Source: Clostridiales bacterium PH28_bin88 (GTDB taxonomy: Bacteria; Bacillota; PH28-bin88). Taken from it: DNA of 64,000 nucleotides. A program made the translations under genes and the position numbers. Numbering within the stretch: the stretch's first letter is position 1; each line of letters starts with the position of its first letter. The notes under the pieces are model-generated. The model was not told the DNA's origin. It worked only from the letters and a program-made list of their open reading frames with translations, and did not search any database. Location: assembly GCA_000987045.1 (NCBI GenBank), contig LAKY01000029.1, positions 120,283 to 184,282 of the forward strand, read 5' to 3'. Positions 52,302 through 60,048 of the stretch are shown here, in pieces.

Positions 52302-53042
52302 ATGGGAAAGCAAAACATTTTTGATAATCCCGAGTTTTTCAAGGGCTACATACAATTGCGTGAAACTGGAAATTCGTATAACGAAGTATTAGAACAGCCA
52401 GCGATTCACTCTCTCCTTCCTGCTTCCTTAGAAGGACTGGAGATTTTAGACCTAGGATGTGGAGCCGGCCATTTTGCTAAGTATTGTGTTAATAAAGGAG
52501 CCAATCGTGTCGAGGGAGTGGATTTATCGGAAAACATGCTAAGGCTTGCTAACCGGTTAAATTCGCATCCGCAAATAGTATACAAGCAGATAGCCGTAGA
52601 AGACGTTCATTTTACGGAAGACTCCTTTGACCTGGTTGTCAGCTCGCTGGTATTCCATTACATTCAAGATTACAAATCGTTACTAAAGAAAGTACATAGT
52701 TGGTTAAAACCCGGCGGATCATTAGTTTTTTCTTGTGAGCATCCGGTAGCAACCGCCCGGAAGGAACAAGGCTGGATCATGGACGGAAAAGCGAACAAAT
52801 TGTATTGGCCTGTTGACGATTATGGGGATGAAACAGAAAGACAGTTTCACTGGTTTGTAGATGGAGTTAAAAAATATCACCGCAAAGTCTCCACGTTAAT
52901 AAATGAATTATTAGATACTGGGTTTAGGATTCGACGAGTTCTTGAACCGGAGCCAACACTGGAAACACTGGAAAGACGGGTAGACCTGGTTGAAGCGATT
53001 AGAAGACCAACCTTCATTGTAATAAGAGCTGCAAAAGATTAA
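52302..53042 (+). CDS. SAM-dependent methyltransferase
   Basis: 246 residues, class I methyltransferase (Methyltransf_11 type). The SAM motif I is LEILDLGCGAGHFAKYC near residues 45-61, motif II GVDLSENML near 71-79, and the post-I motif SFDLVVSSLVFHYI near 105-118. The substrate is unknown. It is AT-rich like the preceding Fic gene, 72 bases away, and the two were probably acquired together. The ATG at 52302 lies 7 bases after GAGGAGG. Confidence 0.9.
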   Translation: MGKQNIFDNPEFFKGYIQLRETGNSYNEVLEQPAIHSLLPASLEGLEILDLGCGAGHFAKYCVNKGANRVEGVDLSENMLRLANRLNSHPQIVYKQIAVEDVHFTEDSFDLVVSSLVFHYIQDYKSLLKKVHSWLKPGGSLVFSCEHPVATARKEQGWIMDGKANKLYWPVDDYGDETERQFHWFVDGVKKYHRKVSTLINELLDTGFRIRRVLEPEPTLETLERRVDLVEAIRRPTFIVIRAAKD

Positions 53043-53162
53043 GACGCACTTGAGATCATAAATGAAATAATTCCACCCATACTGGTGTCGGGCTCGAAGA
53101 CATCAATGTCTGCCTATATACCACTTAACCGCGGTACTGGCATCTATAACGTAACGTTTCAA
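53043..53162 (-). pseudogene. VapC/PIN-domain toxin remnant
   Basis: On the minus strand a TTG start overlaps the stop of the antitoxin gene and the frame reads KRYVIDASTAVKWYI, the hallmark opening of PIN-domain toxins with its first catalytic Asp. It then meets a stop near 53103; a +1 shift would read on for about 20 residues but the remaining 100 residues of a normal toxin are absent. The toxin is therefore truncated and inactive. Confidence 0.7.
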
Positions 53163-53398
53163 CGTTCCCTATCCTCTCTAATTAATTGAGTACTGTCACC
53201 AAACTGCCGTCTGGAGTTCTCAAGTTGTTTCCTGATGCGTTTAGCCGTTTCAATGGACTGCAATGAATGGGGCCTTACGGCTTCCTCTAGAATTGATAGC
53301 AATTCTTGTTGCAGAGAACTCCGGTTGGAGACAGCCCTCTGTTTCAAATGGTCTAGTAAAGTCTTGGGAACACCTCTGATTAAAACATCAGACATCAT
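53159..53398 (-). CDS. FitA/VapB-like ribbon-helix-helix antitoxin (orphan)
   Basis: About 79 residues. The N-terminal SDVLIRGVPKTLLDHLKQRA and SNRSSLQQELLSILEEAV fit the FitA-type ribbon-helix-helix DNA-binding fold; the C-terminal part would bind the PIN toxin. The ATG at 53398 follows GAGGTGG. Its toxin partner downstream is truncated, so this is an orphaned antitoxin, perhaps retained as a repressor or to neutralise related toxins. Confidence 0.82.
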   Translation of the reverse strand: MMSDVLIRGVPKTLLDHLKQRAVSNRSSLQQELLSILEEAVRPHSLQSIETAKRIRKQLENSRRQFGDSTQLIREDRER

Positions 53399-53442
53399 TA
53401 ATCCACCTCTGTAAAGAACCATGAATTGGAAGGGGCAATCCG

Positions 53443-54345
53443 ATGCGACAGCAAACAGTGGCTCCGGCGGTTAAGTCGCCAGTCGTTAATCCTTACATGG
53501 TGCTGGTTCTGGCGGTAGTGGCTGTTTCTTTTGGCTCCCTGTTCAGCCGGCTGGCGGAAGCGCCTCCGCTGATAATCGCCACCTACCGGATGCTTTTTAC
53601 CGTGGCGCTTTTGGCCCCGGCCACCCTGGCCACCTGCCGCCGGGAACTGGCGTCTTTGGGGTGCATGGACGTGCTCACCGCCCTGGCCAGCGGTGTGTTT
53701 TTGGCCCTGCACTTCTACACGTGGATTACTTCCCTGGGGTACACCACGGTGGCCAGTTCCACAGTACTGGTAACCACCCACCCCATTTTTGTAGTGATAG
53801 GTTCCTACCTGTTTCTTAAGGAAAAAATAGCTCTCAAAGCCCTGGCGGCAGGGATTGCGGCCATGGCCGGGGTAATCCTGATTGGCGCCGGGGATTTCCG
53901 GCTGGGGCAGGATGCCCTGCTGGGGGACTTGCTGGCGGTGAGCGGGGCCGTGCTGGTATCCGGCTACATGCTCATCGGGCGGAAGCTCAGGCAGCGGCTG
54001 TCCATCCTCGCCTATACCTTCCTGGTGTACGGGAGCAGCACGGTGGTGCTGCTGCTCCTCACCCTGGCGACCAAAACGCCGATGTTTCCATACCCCCCGG
54101 TCACCTGGCTCTTGTTCCTGGGACTGGCGCTGGTCCCCACCATCGGGGGCCACACCCTGTTCAACTGGGTCTTGGGGTACCTGCCGGCTCCGGTTGTATC
54201 TGTGAGTATATTGGGAGAACCCGTAGGGGCTACTGTCCTGGCCATGCTGTTCCTGGCTGAGGTGCCGAGCCTGCAGCAGTTGATCGGAGGAGCGGTGATC
54301 TTGCTGGGGCTCTACGGGTTTCTGGCAGCTTCCAGGCGCCCTTAA
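53443..54345 (+). CDS. EamA-family (DMT) transporter
   Basis: 300 residues with ten membrane helices in two EamA repeats (about 17-145 and 165-295). It has the typical second-repeat ending PVGATVLAMLFLAEVPSLQQ, then GAVILLGLYGFL. Full-size members export amino acids, metabolites or drugs. The substrate is unknown. The ATG at 53443 has only the weak GGAAGGGG upstream. GC content is back to the chromosomal level here, marking the right edge of the AT-rich island. Confidence 0.9.
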   Translation: MRQQTVAPAVKSPVVNPYMVLVLAVVAVSFGSLFSRLAEAPPLIIATYRMLFTVALLAPATLATCRRELASLGCMDVLTALASGVFLALHFYTWITSLGYTTVASSTVLVTTHPIFVVIGSYLFLKEKIALKALAAGIAAMAGVILIGAGDFRLGQDALLGDLLAVSGAVLVSGYMLIGRKLRQRLSILAYTFLVYGSSTVVLLLLTLATKTPMFPYPPVTWLLFLGLALVPTIGGHTLFNWVLGYLPAPVVSVSILGEPVGATVLAMLFLAEVPSLQQLIGGAVILLGLYGFLAASRRP

Positions 54346-54436
54346 TCGATACCGGTAAGCAAGACCTAGCGCTAAGAAGGGAGGGCAAATAAAAGCCCTC
54401 CGGAGGGCCGGTGGGCTTACAAGGGTGGACTTTTTA

Positions 54437-54583
54437 CTACTTTAAAAACATTGCGAATGCAGCAGCGAATACCCCTAGTACCAGCAGCATCATATACCCC
54501 GTCCAGGTGGCTGCGTTCAGTTCCGCCGAAGTCTGAGGCGTTTTGTAGGTCTGCAATAACTCAACAGGCTGATGATCGGCCAT
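54437..54583 (-). CDS. Small single-helix membrane protein
   Basis: 48 residues from an ATG at 54583, 7 bases after GGGGGGA on the minus strand. The first 27 residues are polar, then one C-terminal hydrophobic helix (GYMMLLVLGVFAAAFAMFL) ends in Lys. The form predicts a tail-anchored membrane peptide. No family recognised. Confidence 0.6.
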   Translation of the reverse strand: MADHQPVELLQTYKTPQTSAELNAATWTGYMMLLVLGVFAAAFAMFLK

Positions 54584-55246
54584 TGCTTGTCCCCCCACTA
54601 TAATTGATTTGATGATGACAATTTCGCTATAAATCGCTCGATTCCTGCAACAAGTATAGAAGCCGCCCCGGAGGGCGGCTTCTATGCTAAAAGAGCCCGT
54701 AATGACCTTCGCTACAGCTACCATGCGTCCCTGCATAGCCCGCCGCAACCTTTCGGCTACGACAGACCATTACGGAACCCATGATAACCTTTGCTCGACC
54801 ATCATGAGTACCTTAGAAGCCAGTAGCAATCTCTCGACTGCTACTGACCTCCAGTCCCTGGACCGGAGTAAACCGGAGAAACCTGCGGCACCCATGATGA
54901 TCTTAGCTCGACCATGATGCATCCCTTTTGACCCGATAGTAATCCAACCAGACTACTATCGAGCCTTACAGGACACATCACAGTCTGCCCGCCGGGTGAC
55001 GCCGAGCCAGATGACCCGACGTCAACCTTTGGCCGACCACTACAGAGCCCTGTTCAGACCCTGTAGCAGTCTGGGCTCGGCCATTACGAACCCTACGAGC
55101 ATAGTGTGCCCGCATCAGGTTGCCTTATACGGAAGAGAAACATGGTAATAAATGGGCCGAAAGGAAGCGGCTTCAGCAGGTTAGTCATGGCAGGGACTTG
55201 GAGGACATAAACATTAGAAATAGATCATAAGACGGGGGACGGAGCC
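54584..55246. other. 660-base gene-free stretch rich in hairpins
   Basis: No protein gene is supported on either strand. It opens with a 12-13 bp GC-rich hairpin (about 54657-54684), continues with the array of hairpin repeats at 54690-55100, and ends with the ribosome-site region of the DUF2619 gene (GGGGGACGGAG near 55234-55244). Confidence 0.7.
54690..55100. repeat. Array of hairpin units sharing a loop motif
   Basis: At least six perfect stems occur in 410 bases, each of different sequence: 54697-54704/54768-54775 (8 bp), 54780-54785/54801-54806, 54821-54828/54839-54846 (8 bp), 54934-54941/54954-54961 (8 bp), 55031-55036/55077-55082 and 55040-55045/55061-55066. Between stem arms a loop related to ACCTTTGCTCGACC recurs (54787-54800, 54900-54913, 55025-55038). 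CCATTACG(G)AACCC occurs at 54767-54780 and 55081-55093. Varying stems that stay paired around a conserved loop point to selection on RNA or single-stranded DNA structure. The transcribed strand is not known. Confidence 0.7.
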
Positions 55247-55525
55247 ATGTTGTTTTTCGTTAAGGACAAATATGTGTTGGGTATGGCCGGCATGCGCGTG
55301 CTTTCCGGACTGATCGAACTTTCCGCTGCCTTGCTGATGCTGAAACTCAACCGGGTGGACCAGGCACTGAAGGTTAACGCGGTGCTGGCCCTGGTAGGAC
55401 CGACGGTGATGATGGTAGTAACAGCCCTGGGGGTGGCAGGACTGGCCGGAAAGGTCTCCTTTACCAGGATGATGCTGATCATCCTGGGTGTGGGGCTGGT
55501 TTTTTACGGGGTCCGCCGGGGTTAA
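55247..55525 (+). CDS. YqhV-like membrane protein (DUF2619)
   Basis: 92 residues with three membrane helices (about 12-30, 42-64 and 70-88), matching the small YqhV/DUF2619 family of Bacillus and clostridia, where yqhV lies near sporulation genes. No function is known. The opening FVKDKYVLGMAGMRVLSGLIEL and the central VNAVLALVGPTVMM are typical. The ATG at 55247 is preceded by GGAG. It is followed 105 bases later by comA. Confidence 0.85.
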   Translation: MLFFVKDKYVLGMAGMRVLSGLIELSAALLMLKLNRVDQALKVNAVLALVGPTVMMVVTALGVAGLAGKVSFTRMMLIILGVGLVFYGVRRG

Positions 55526-55630
55526 CCGCCAAAAGATTCCTGGGAGCCGTCACAGGGCGGCATGCTCACCTACCCTTGTCTTGCCGCATAGATTAAAGCG
55601 ACAAGGAGGTGGCAGTATCACCGCAACCCG

Positions 55631-56491
55631 GTGAAATCGGTTTTCCGGGAGTTGATTGACATGCAGGAAGAAAATGGGGTTAAATCGTGGCGGGATATTT
55701 TAGACTTCCCGCTGGCGGGCCGTCATCCCAAACCGCGCGTCAACGGCCTGACCATGGTGATCGACAAGGGTTTGGGCTTGACGGAAACCAGGGAACTACT
55801 GGAGATGGCGGCGGATTACATTGACTTTATCAAGCTCGGGTTCGGTACGTCCGCCCTGTATTCCGCCAAACTGCTGCAGGAAAAGATCCAGTTGGTACGG
55901 TCCTACGGCGTGGACATTTTCCCCGGGGGAACCTTTCTGGAGGTAGCAGTACTGCAAGGCAAGCTGGACGCCTACCTGGAGACATCCAGGCAGTTGGGAT
56001 ATACCTTCGTGGAGGTATCTGACGGCACCATCGAGATGGCCCCCGAAGAGAGAGCGGCGGCCATTATCAAGGCGCGCCAGGCGGGTTTTCAAGTAATTTC
56101 CGAAGTAGGAAAAAAGGATCCCAGGGACAGGGTTTCTACCATGCATATCCACGAACAGATCGAGGCAGACCTGGCCTGCGGGGCTTTCAAGGTGATTGTG
56201 GAGGGCCGCGAGTCGGGCAAGGGTGTGGTGATTTACGACAGCAAGGGGGACATCAAACAGGATGAACTGGAAGACCTGGTGGAGGGAGTTCGGGACCTGA
56301 CCGTCATCCTGTGGGAGGCGCCCTTGAAACAGCAGCAGCAGGAGTTGATCATGCGGTTTGGCCCCAATGTCAACCTGGGCAACGTGCAGCCTGCTGATGT
56401 CCTGGCCATGGAGACCTTAAGGGTGGGGTTGCGGGGCGACACCCTCCGGGCGACTCTCCGCTCCCAACTTGCTGGGGCCGGCGGCCGTTGA
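55631..56491 (+). CDS. comA: Phosphosulfolactate synthase (ComA)
   Basis: 286 residues, TIM-barrel ComA family, joining sulfite to phosphoenolpyruvate. Recognisable are GLTMVIDKGLGL near residue 39, DFIKLGFGTSALY near 65-77, FPGGTFLEVA near 97-106 and VEVSDGTIEMAPEER near 127-141. ComA starts coenzyme M synthesis in methanogens; in Bacillus the homologue YitD belongs to the sulfolactate route of spores. With comB next and no comC, comD or comE visible, a sulfolactate role is more likely here. The GTG start is doubtful, since the AAGGAGG at 55603 is about 22 bases upstream. Confidence 0.92.
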   Translation: MKSVFRELIDMQEENGVKSWRDILDFPLAGRHPKPRVNGLTMVIDKGLGLTETRELLEMAADYIDFIKLGFGTSALYSAKLLQEKIQLVRSYGVDIFPGGTFLEVAVLQGKLDAYLETSRQLGYTFVEVSDGTIEMAPEERAAAIIKARQAGFQVISEVGKKDPRDRVSTMHIHEQIEADLACGAFKVIVEGRESGKGVVIYDSKGDIKQDELEDLVEGVRDLTVILWEAPLKQQQQELIMRFGPNVNLGNVQPADVLAMETLRVGLRGDTLRATLRSQLAGAGGR

Positions 56492-56690
56492 GGTTGAGGC
56501 GATACAGTCTCTAACATAGCACAGCAAAACCACAGGCCAGCAGGGTGGATCGAGCGGGAGGCAGATCAATCTCTTCATCTCGAGACCCCTACTGGCCGGT
56601 CCTTTTATAGAAGGGATCCGCCTCCCGGCGTGGAAAATAACCAATAATAAGGGCGTTGAATTGAATAATGTGAACTGGGAGGCATGCGGA

Positions 56691-57413
56691 ATGCTGGTAG
56701 ATGTTACTTTGACGGCGGATACGGTGGAGGGACGGGATGTAGATGGGCGTACAGCGATAGTCATCGACGTCCTGCGGGCATCCAGCACAGTGGTCACCGC
56801 CCTGGCTAACGGCTGCCGGGAGGTGATTCCCGTGGCCACCCCGGAGGAGGCCTTTGCGTTCAAGCGGGAGCGCGTAGCCGGTTACCTGCTGGGGGGTGAA
56901 CGAGGAGCGGTGAAAATCCCGGGGTTTGACCTGGGGAACTCCCCCAGTGAGTATACCGGGGAGCTGGTAGGAGGCCGTGGAGTGGTGTTGACCACGACCA
57001 ATGGGACCAAAACGCTGTTACGGGTTTCGGGGGCGGAACGGGTGCTGGTGGGCTGCTTCCTCAACGCGGCAGCGGTGGCAAGGTCCGTGGCCGCAGGCCC
57101 TGGGCTGGTACTGGCTTGTGCCGGCACCAAGGGCCGGTTCTCTTTGGAGGACTTCGCCGCGGCGGGGGCAATCCTCGCAGAGTTGCCGGGAGACGGCCTG
57201 GAGATCAGCGACCTGGCCATGGCCGCTTTGGCCACCTACCGCCAGCTTTTGGATAGCCAGGGGTTGGTGGACACCCTTTCCCGGACAGGTCACGGGAAGG
57301 ACCTGGCCCGCCTTGGTTTTGCGGAGGACATTATCTACTGCGCCAAAGTCAACATGTGGGACGTGGTGCCGGAGTACCGGGCGGGCGCCATCCGGAAAGC
57401 CTCCCAAGAATGA
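56691..57413 (+). CDS. comB: 2-phosphosulfolactate phosphatase (ComB)
   Basis: 240 residues of the ComB family, removing phosphate from phosphosulfolactate. Motifs are IVIDVLRASSTVVTALANG near residues 24-42, LGGERGAVKIPGFDLGNSP near 65-83 and VVLTTTNGTKTLL near 95-107. The ATG at 56691, 8 bases after GGGAGG, was preferred to a start at 56661. It lies 200 bases after comA, with a hairpin-like stretch between. The product, sulfolactate, is a spore component in Bacillus. Confidence 0.92.
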   Translation: MLVDVTLTADTVEGRDVDGRTAIVIDVLRASSTVVTALANGCREVIPVATPEEAFAFKRERVAGYLLGGERGAVKIPGFDLGNSPSEYTGELVGGRGVVLTTTNGTKTLLRVSGAERVLVGCFLNAAAVARSVAAGPGLVLACAGTKGRFSLEDFAAAGAILAELPGDGLEISDLAMAALATYRQLLDSQGLVDTLSRTGHGKDLARLGFAEDIIYCAKVNMWDVVPEYRAGAIRKASQE

Positions 57414-57431
57414 TATGTGTATAGGCTTTCC

Positions 57432-57881
57432 TTATACGAGGCCGGTAAGGTCAAAACCAGGCGCGAAGGGGTTTAAAAAACGTATTCCTTCCAGCACGCT
57501 GCCGGCTGCAAAGTCTTCACTCAAGATAACCTCAATTTGATTCAAACGCGCTACCGCCCAAATCTGGGCGTCCCAGTAGGCTAGTCGATGCTCACGCACA
57601 CCGCGGATGGCCTCCAACACCACCAAGCCGGTGACATCCAATACCGGCCATGCGCGGAGGTAGTTCTGCACCCGGACATTTGCCTGCGCCACCGTTAACG
57701 GTGCCGGGATCTTGCGGGTTACCGTGACGAAAAACTCCGATAAAACCTGGGAACTCAGGACGCCTTTCTTTGCCGCGGCCAACTCCTCCAAAACGGCAAA
57801 AGCCCTGGCCTGTTTGGCCGGTTCTGAGCGATCGTAGGCATAAACAAGCACGTTGGTATCCACCAGTATACTAGTCTTCAT
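57432..57881 (-). CDS. VapC-type PIN-domain toxin
   Basis: 149 residues with the PIN-domain acidic residues: Asp8 in ILVDTNVLVYAYDRS, Glu in LSEFFVTV near residue 45, and Asp in YWDAQIWAVA near 103. VapC toxins cleave tRNA or rRNA. The gene overlaps the preceding antitoxin gene by 11 bases, the usual arrangement. Unlike the locus at 53.1 kb, this module is intact. Confidence 0.92.
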   Translation of the reverse strand: MKTSILVDTNVLVYAYDRSEPAKQARAFAVLEELAAAKKGVLSSQVLSEFFVTVTRKIPAPLTVAQANVRVQNYLRAWPVLDVTGLVVLEAIRGVREHRLAYWDAQIWAVARLNQIEVILSEDFAAGSVLEGIRFLNPFAPGFDLTGLV

Positions 57882-58131
57882 AAAGGTCTTCCCGCCTCCA
57901 GGTGCGCCTGCCGTCTACCGGACCCTTCGCCATCCATTGCCTGATGAACTCCTTTTCTTCCTCCCACGCGGTAGCATCCCTTCCCCGGAAGGAAACGGTA
58001 TTCATCTGCCCGTCTATGGCCTGCCTGACCAGTTCCGCTTCGGTTACCCCCAGTTCCCTGGCCCGCCGTTTTAATAAGGCATCCTGGGTGCGGTAAATGT
58101 ATAATTGTTTTCGTACCAGTTCGCTCACCAT
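57871..58131 (-). CDS. Ribbon-helix-helix antitoxin of the VapBC module
   Basis: 86 residues. The N-terminal VRKQLYIYRTQDALLKRRARELGVTEAEL is split between a beta strand and two helices of a CopG/Arc-like fold; the C-terminal half (EEEKEFIRQWM) is acidic and would wrap the toxin. The ATG at 58131 follows AGGAGG by 5 bases. AT-rich TATA repeats just upstream (58144-58163) form its likely promoter and operator. Confidence 0.85.
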   Translation of the reverse strand: MVSELVRKQLYIYRTQDALLKRRARELGVTEAELVRQAIDGQMNTVSFRGRDATAWEEEKEFIRQWMAKGPVDGRRTWRREDLYED

Positions 58132-58295
58132 TATCACCTCCTGTTATACATTATATTATACATTACTGACCCTAGCGAATCAATTAAGTATTTTATTTTT
58201 ACTTCATATAATTCCGTGCTTTAGCTGGCAAAGCCAAGAGTATTGAGTTACCCACAGGGCAATGCTATTATTTGGGCAGAGGGGGTGAGAAGGGC

Positions 58296-58745
58296 GTGCA
58301 AAACCGGCCGTGGCAACAGGAAGTGGCCGTGATTACCAAACACCTGCCGGCCTACAGCCGGCTGATGTGGAACCTGTACCGGGACGCCGGACTGACCCGC
58401 CGGCAGAAAGTGTGGCTGACCACCGGCCTGGCCTACACGGTTTTACCGGTGGACCTTATTCCCGGGGTGATACCGGGTTTAGGCCAACTTGACGACTTGA
58501 CGGTGGTACTGGCAGTACTGCGGCGGGTGTTGAAGGCCAGTTCACCTGACATCGCCCAGTCCCACCTGGAAGGGGTGGGCCTCACCTGGGCGGACCTGGA
58601 TCGCGACCTGGCGACGGCCAAGGGGTTGCTGCGCCGGGCCGGCCGGGGAGCGGTTAACCTCGCCCTGCGGGGAGTGTTTGGTGTGGCGAAAGGGGCTTTG
58701 GGAACCGTCCGGTGGCTGCGGCGAGACAGAAAATCACCGGGCTAG
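58296..58745 (+). CDS. DUF1232 (YkvA-type) membrane-associated protein
   Basis: 149 residues. The DUF1232 core is clear: VWLTTGLAYTVLPVDLIPG near residues 40-58, then LGQLDDLTVVLAVLRRVL near 65-82. The family occurs widely in bacteria and has no established biochemical role. The C-terminal 50 residues are basic. The GTG at 58296 is preferred; an in-frame start at 58272 is possible. Confidence 0.85.
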   Translation: MQNRPWQQEVAVITKHLPAYSRLMWNLYRDAGLTRRQKVWLTTGLAYTVLPVDLIPGVIPGLGQLDDLTVVLAVLRRVLKASSPDIAQSHLEGVGLTWADLDRDLATAKGLLRRAGRGAVNLALRGVFGVAKGALGTVRWLRRDRKSPG

Positions 58746-58933
58746 GCAAATTGAAGCACGGCACCCTGCCCCTCATCAAGCACCCAGATCCCCGTCATCG
58801 CCCTCTTCACCCAGCCCGGCCTCTAGATAAAATTGTGACGCAAGAGTGTGACGGTGGAGTAGAAGTGAGTGTAGACTAGTAGAAAAAAAGTTACCGTGTA
58901 GGCATTTCCTTAAAGTATGTGCAAATTATGTAG

Positions 58934-59012
58934 GGATAACCTACAGCTATGGTTAAACTGCATCGGATAACCTGATGTTGTTTAGCCTTATTTTATTGGC
59001 ATGCTAATTGCA
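58934..59012 (+). promoter_or_regulatory. Sigma-54 promoter with upstream element (copy 1)
   Basis: TGGCAT (58997-59002), five bases, TTGCA (59008-59012) match the sigma-54 -24/-12 consensus. About 25 bases upstream lies CATCGGATAACCTGATG, a partly palindromic element (CATC...GATG); a further GGATAACCT occurs at 58934-58942. Promoter, spacing and upstream element are repeated at 61731-61789, so they form a defined regulatory cassette for an enhancer-binding activator. Confidence 0.8.
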
Positions 59013-59019
59013 GTAAAGG

Positions 59020-59146
59020 TTTATACATTTTTATTGATTTCCTGGGCGAAGAAATAAAAAAGCTCGATAAGGAGGTCACTAAGCGACGGCGCCCTTTTAA
59101 AGATGAACTGGAGCTGCTTGAGACCATCCCTGAAGTGGGGAGGTGA
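59020..59146 (+). pseudogene. IS110-type transposase fragment
   Basis: One frame reads [17 protein letters not shown] and then [12 protein letters not shown] before two stop codons at 59147. The helical EI-LD segment followed by LL-TIP-VG matches the middle of IS110-family transposases (Transposase_20). Only about 40 residues remain. It lies between the sigma-54 promoter and the activator fragment and probably marks the event that destroyed the activator. Confidence 0.5.
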
Positions 59147-59149
59147 TGA

Positions 59150-59833
59150 GCGTAGTCGAACTCAAGGGACCCAAAAACGTACAGAGCTCCGCAATTCCGA
59201 GCTCCTGATGGAGTCGGAACTTTTCGGCTACGCTCCTGGCGCCTTTACCGGGGCAAGTAAAAACGGCAAACAGGGTATGTTTGAACTGGCTTACAAAGGT
59301 ACAATCTTCCTTGATGAAATTGTCGAAGTGCCAATGGTCCTGCAAGCCAAACTGCTGCGAGTCCTGCAGGAGCGGGAAATTCAGAAAGTCGGTGGCGTGG
59401 CGCCGCAAAAAGTGGATGTGCGCATTATTGCCGCCACCAATAAAAACCTTGAAAAGATGGTGGAAAACGGCGCCGTCCGTGACGACCTCTTCTACTGCCT
59501 CAACGTCATACCCCTGACCATCCCGCCTCCTACGTGAGCACAAAGATGATATCCCCATTCTCATCAACACTTTTTTAAAAAAGTTTAATGTAGAATGGGG
59601 GACTGGGAAAAAACTGACGCAAGACGTGGCCGACTGCCTGATAGATCACAAGTGGCCCGGCAACATCAGGGAACCGGAACATATCCTGGAGGGAAGCCGT
59701 AGAGGTGCTAGAGAGGGATTTGAGCGAACATGCCATTGAACAGTATGGCAGCATCCGCAAAGCCGCCAAAGTGCTGGAAGTGGGCCCCTCTTCCGTAGTG
59801 AGGAAAATTGAACGCCTTCACGCCAGGCATTAA
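59150..59833 (+). pseudogene. Sigma-54-dependent activator pseudogene
   Basis: The central AAA+ part is recognisable: [19 protein letters not shown] with the GAFTGA loop, [10 protein letters not shown], and [13 protein letters not shown]. The N-terminal sensor and Walker A are absent. The frame shifts near 59525, continuing as [20 protein letters not shown] and KWPGNIREPEHIL, and again near 59700, ending with a Fis-like helix-turn-helix (GSIRKAAKVLEVGPSSVVRK) at 59833. Missing ATP site and two frameshifts rule out function. It was probably the activator of the neighbouring sigma-54 promoters. Confidence 0.85.
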
Positions 59834-59847
59834 AGGAGGAAGCCAAC

Positions 59848-59966
59848 ATGCTCTCAGGTTCATCTATTTTGCCCTTTTCGTTGCCGGCGTCCCCCTGCTT
59901 GTTGCAGCAGCTGTCCTGCCGGGGAGTCAAGATGTATCAGTAAAGTTACATGGTTTTCATCCTTGA
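59848..59966 (+). pseudogene. Frameshifted start of a membrane protein
   Basis: An ATG at 59848 follows AAAGGAGGA but its frame gives only 31 atypical residues. One base over, the frame reads RFIYFALFVAGVPLLVAAAV, a convincing first membrane helix, and stops at 59966. This looks like the beginning of a transporter-type gene broken by frameshift and deletion. Confidence 0.45.
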
Positions 59967-60048
59967 CGTAATGGAGTTTTATGTATTCTGGAGTTTTTTA
60001 AGTTTTTAAAGCAGGAAACCTGTTAAACTAATTCGGAGGAGGCTAATT

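Noticed and set aside
54690..55100. Hairpin array considered as CRISPR or as integron attC sites
   Set aside because: Units are unequal in length and sequence with no constant repeat, and the attC core-site sequences and cassette genes are absent.
55631..57413. Coenzyme M biosynthesis as the role of comA/comB
   Set aside because: The later pathway genes are not seen and the setting is a Gram-positive anaerobe; a sulfolactate role is more economical, although genes elsewhere could change this.
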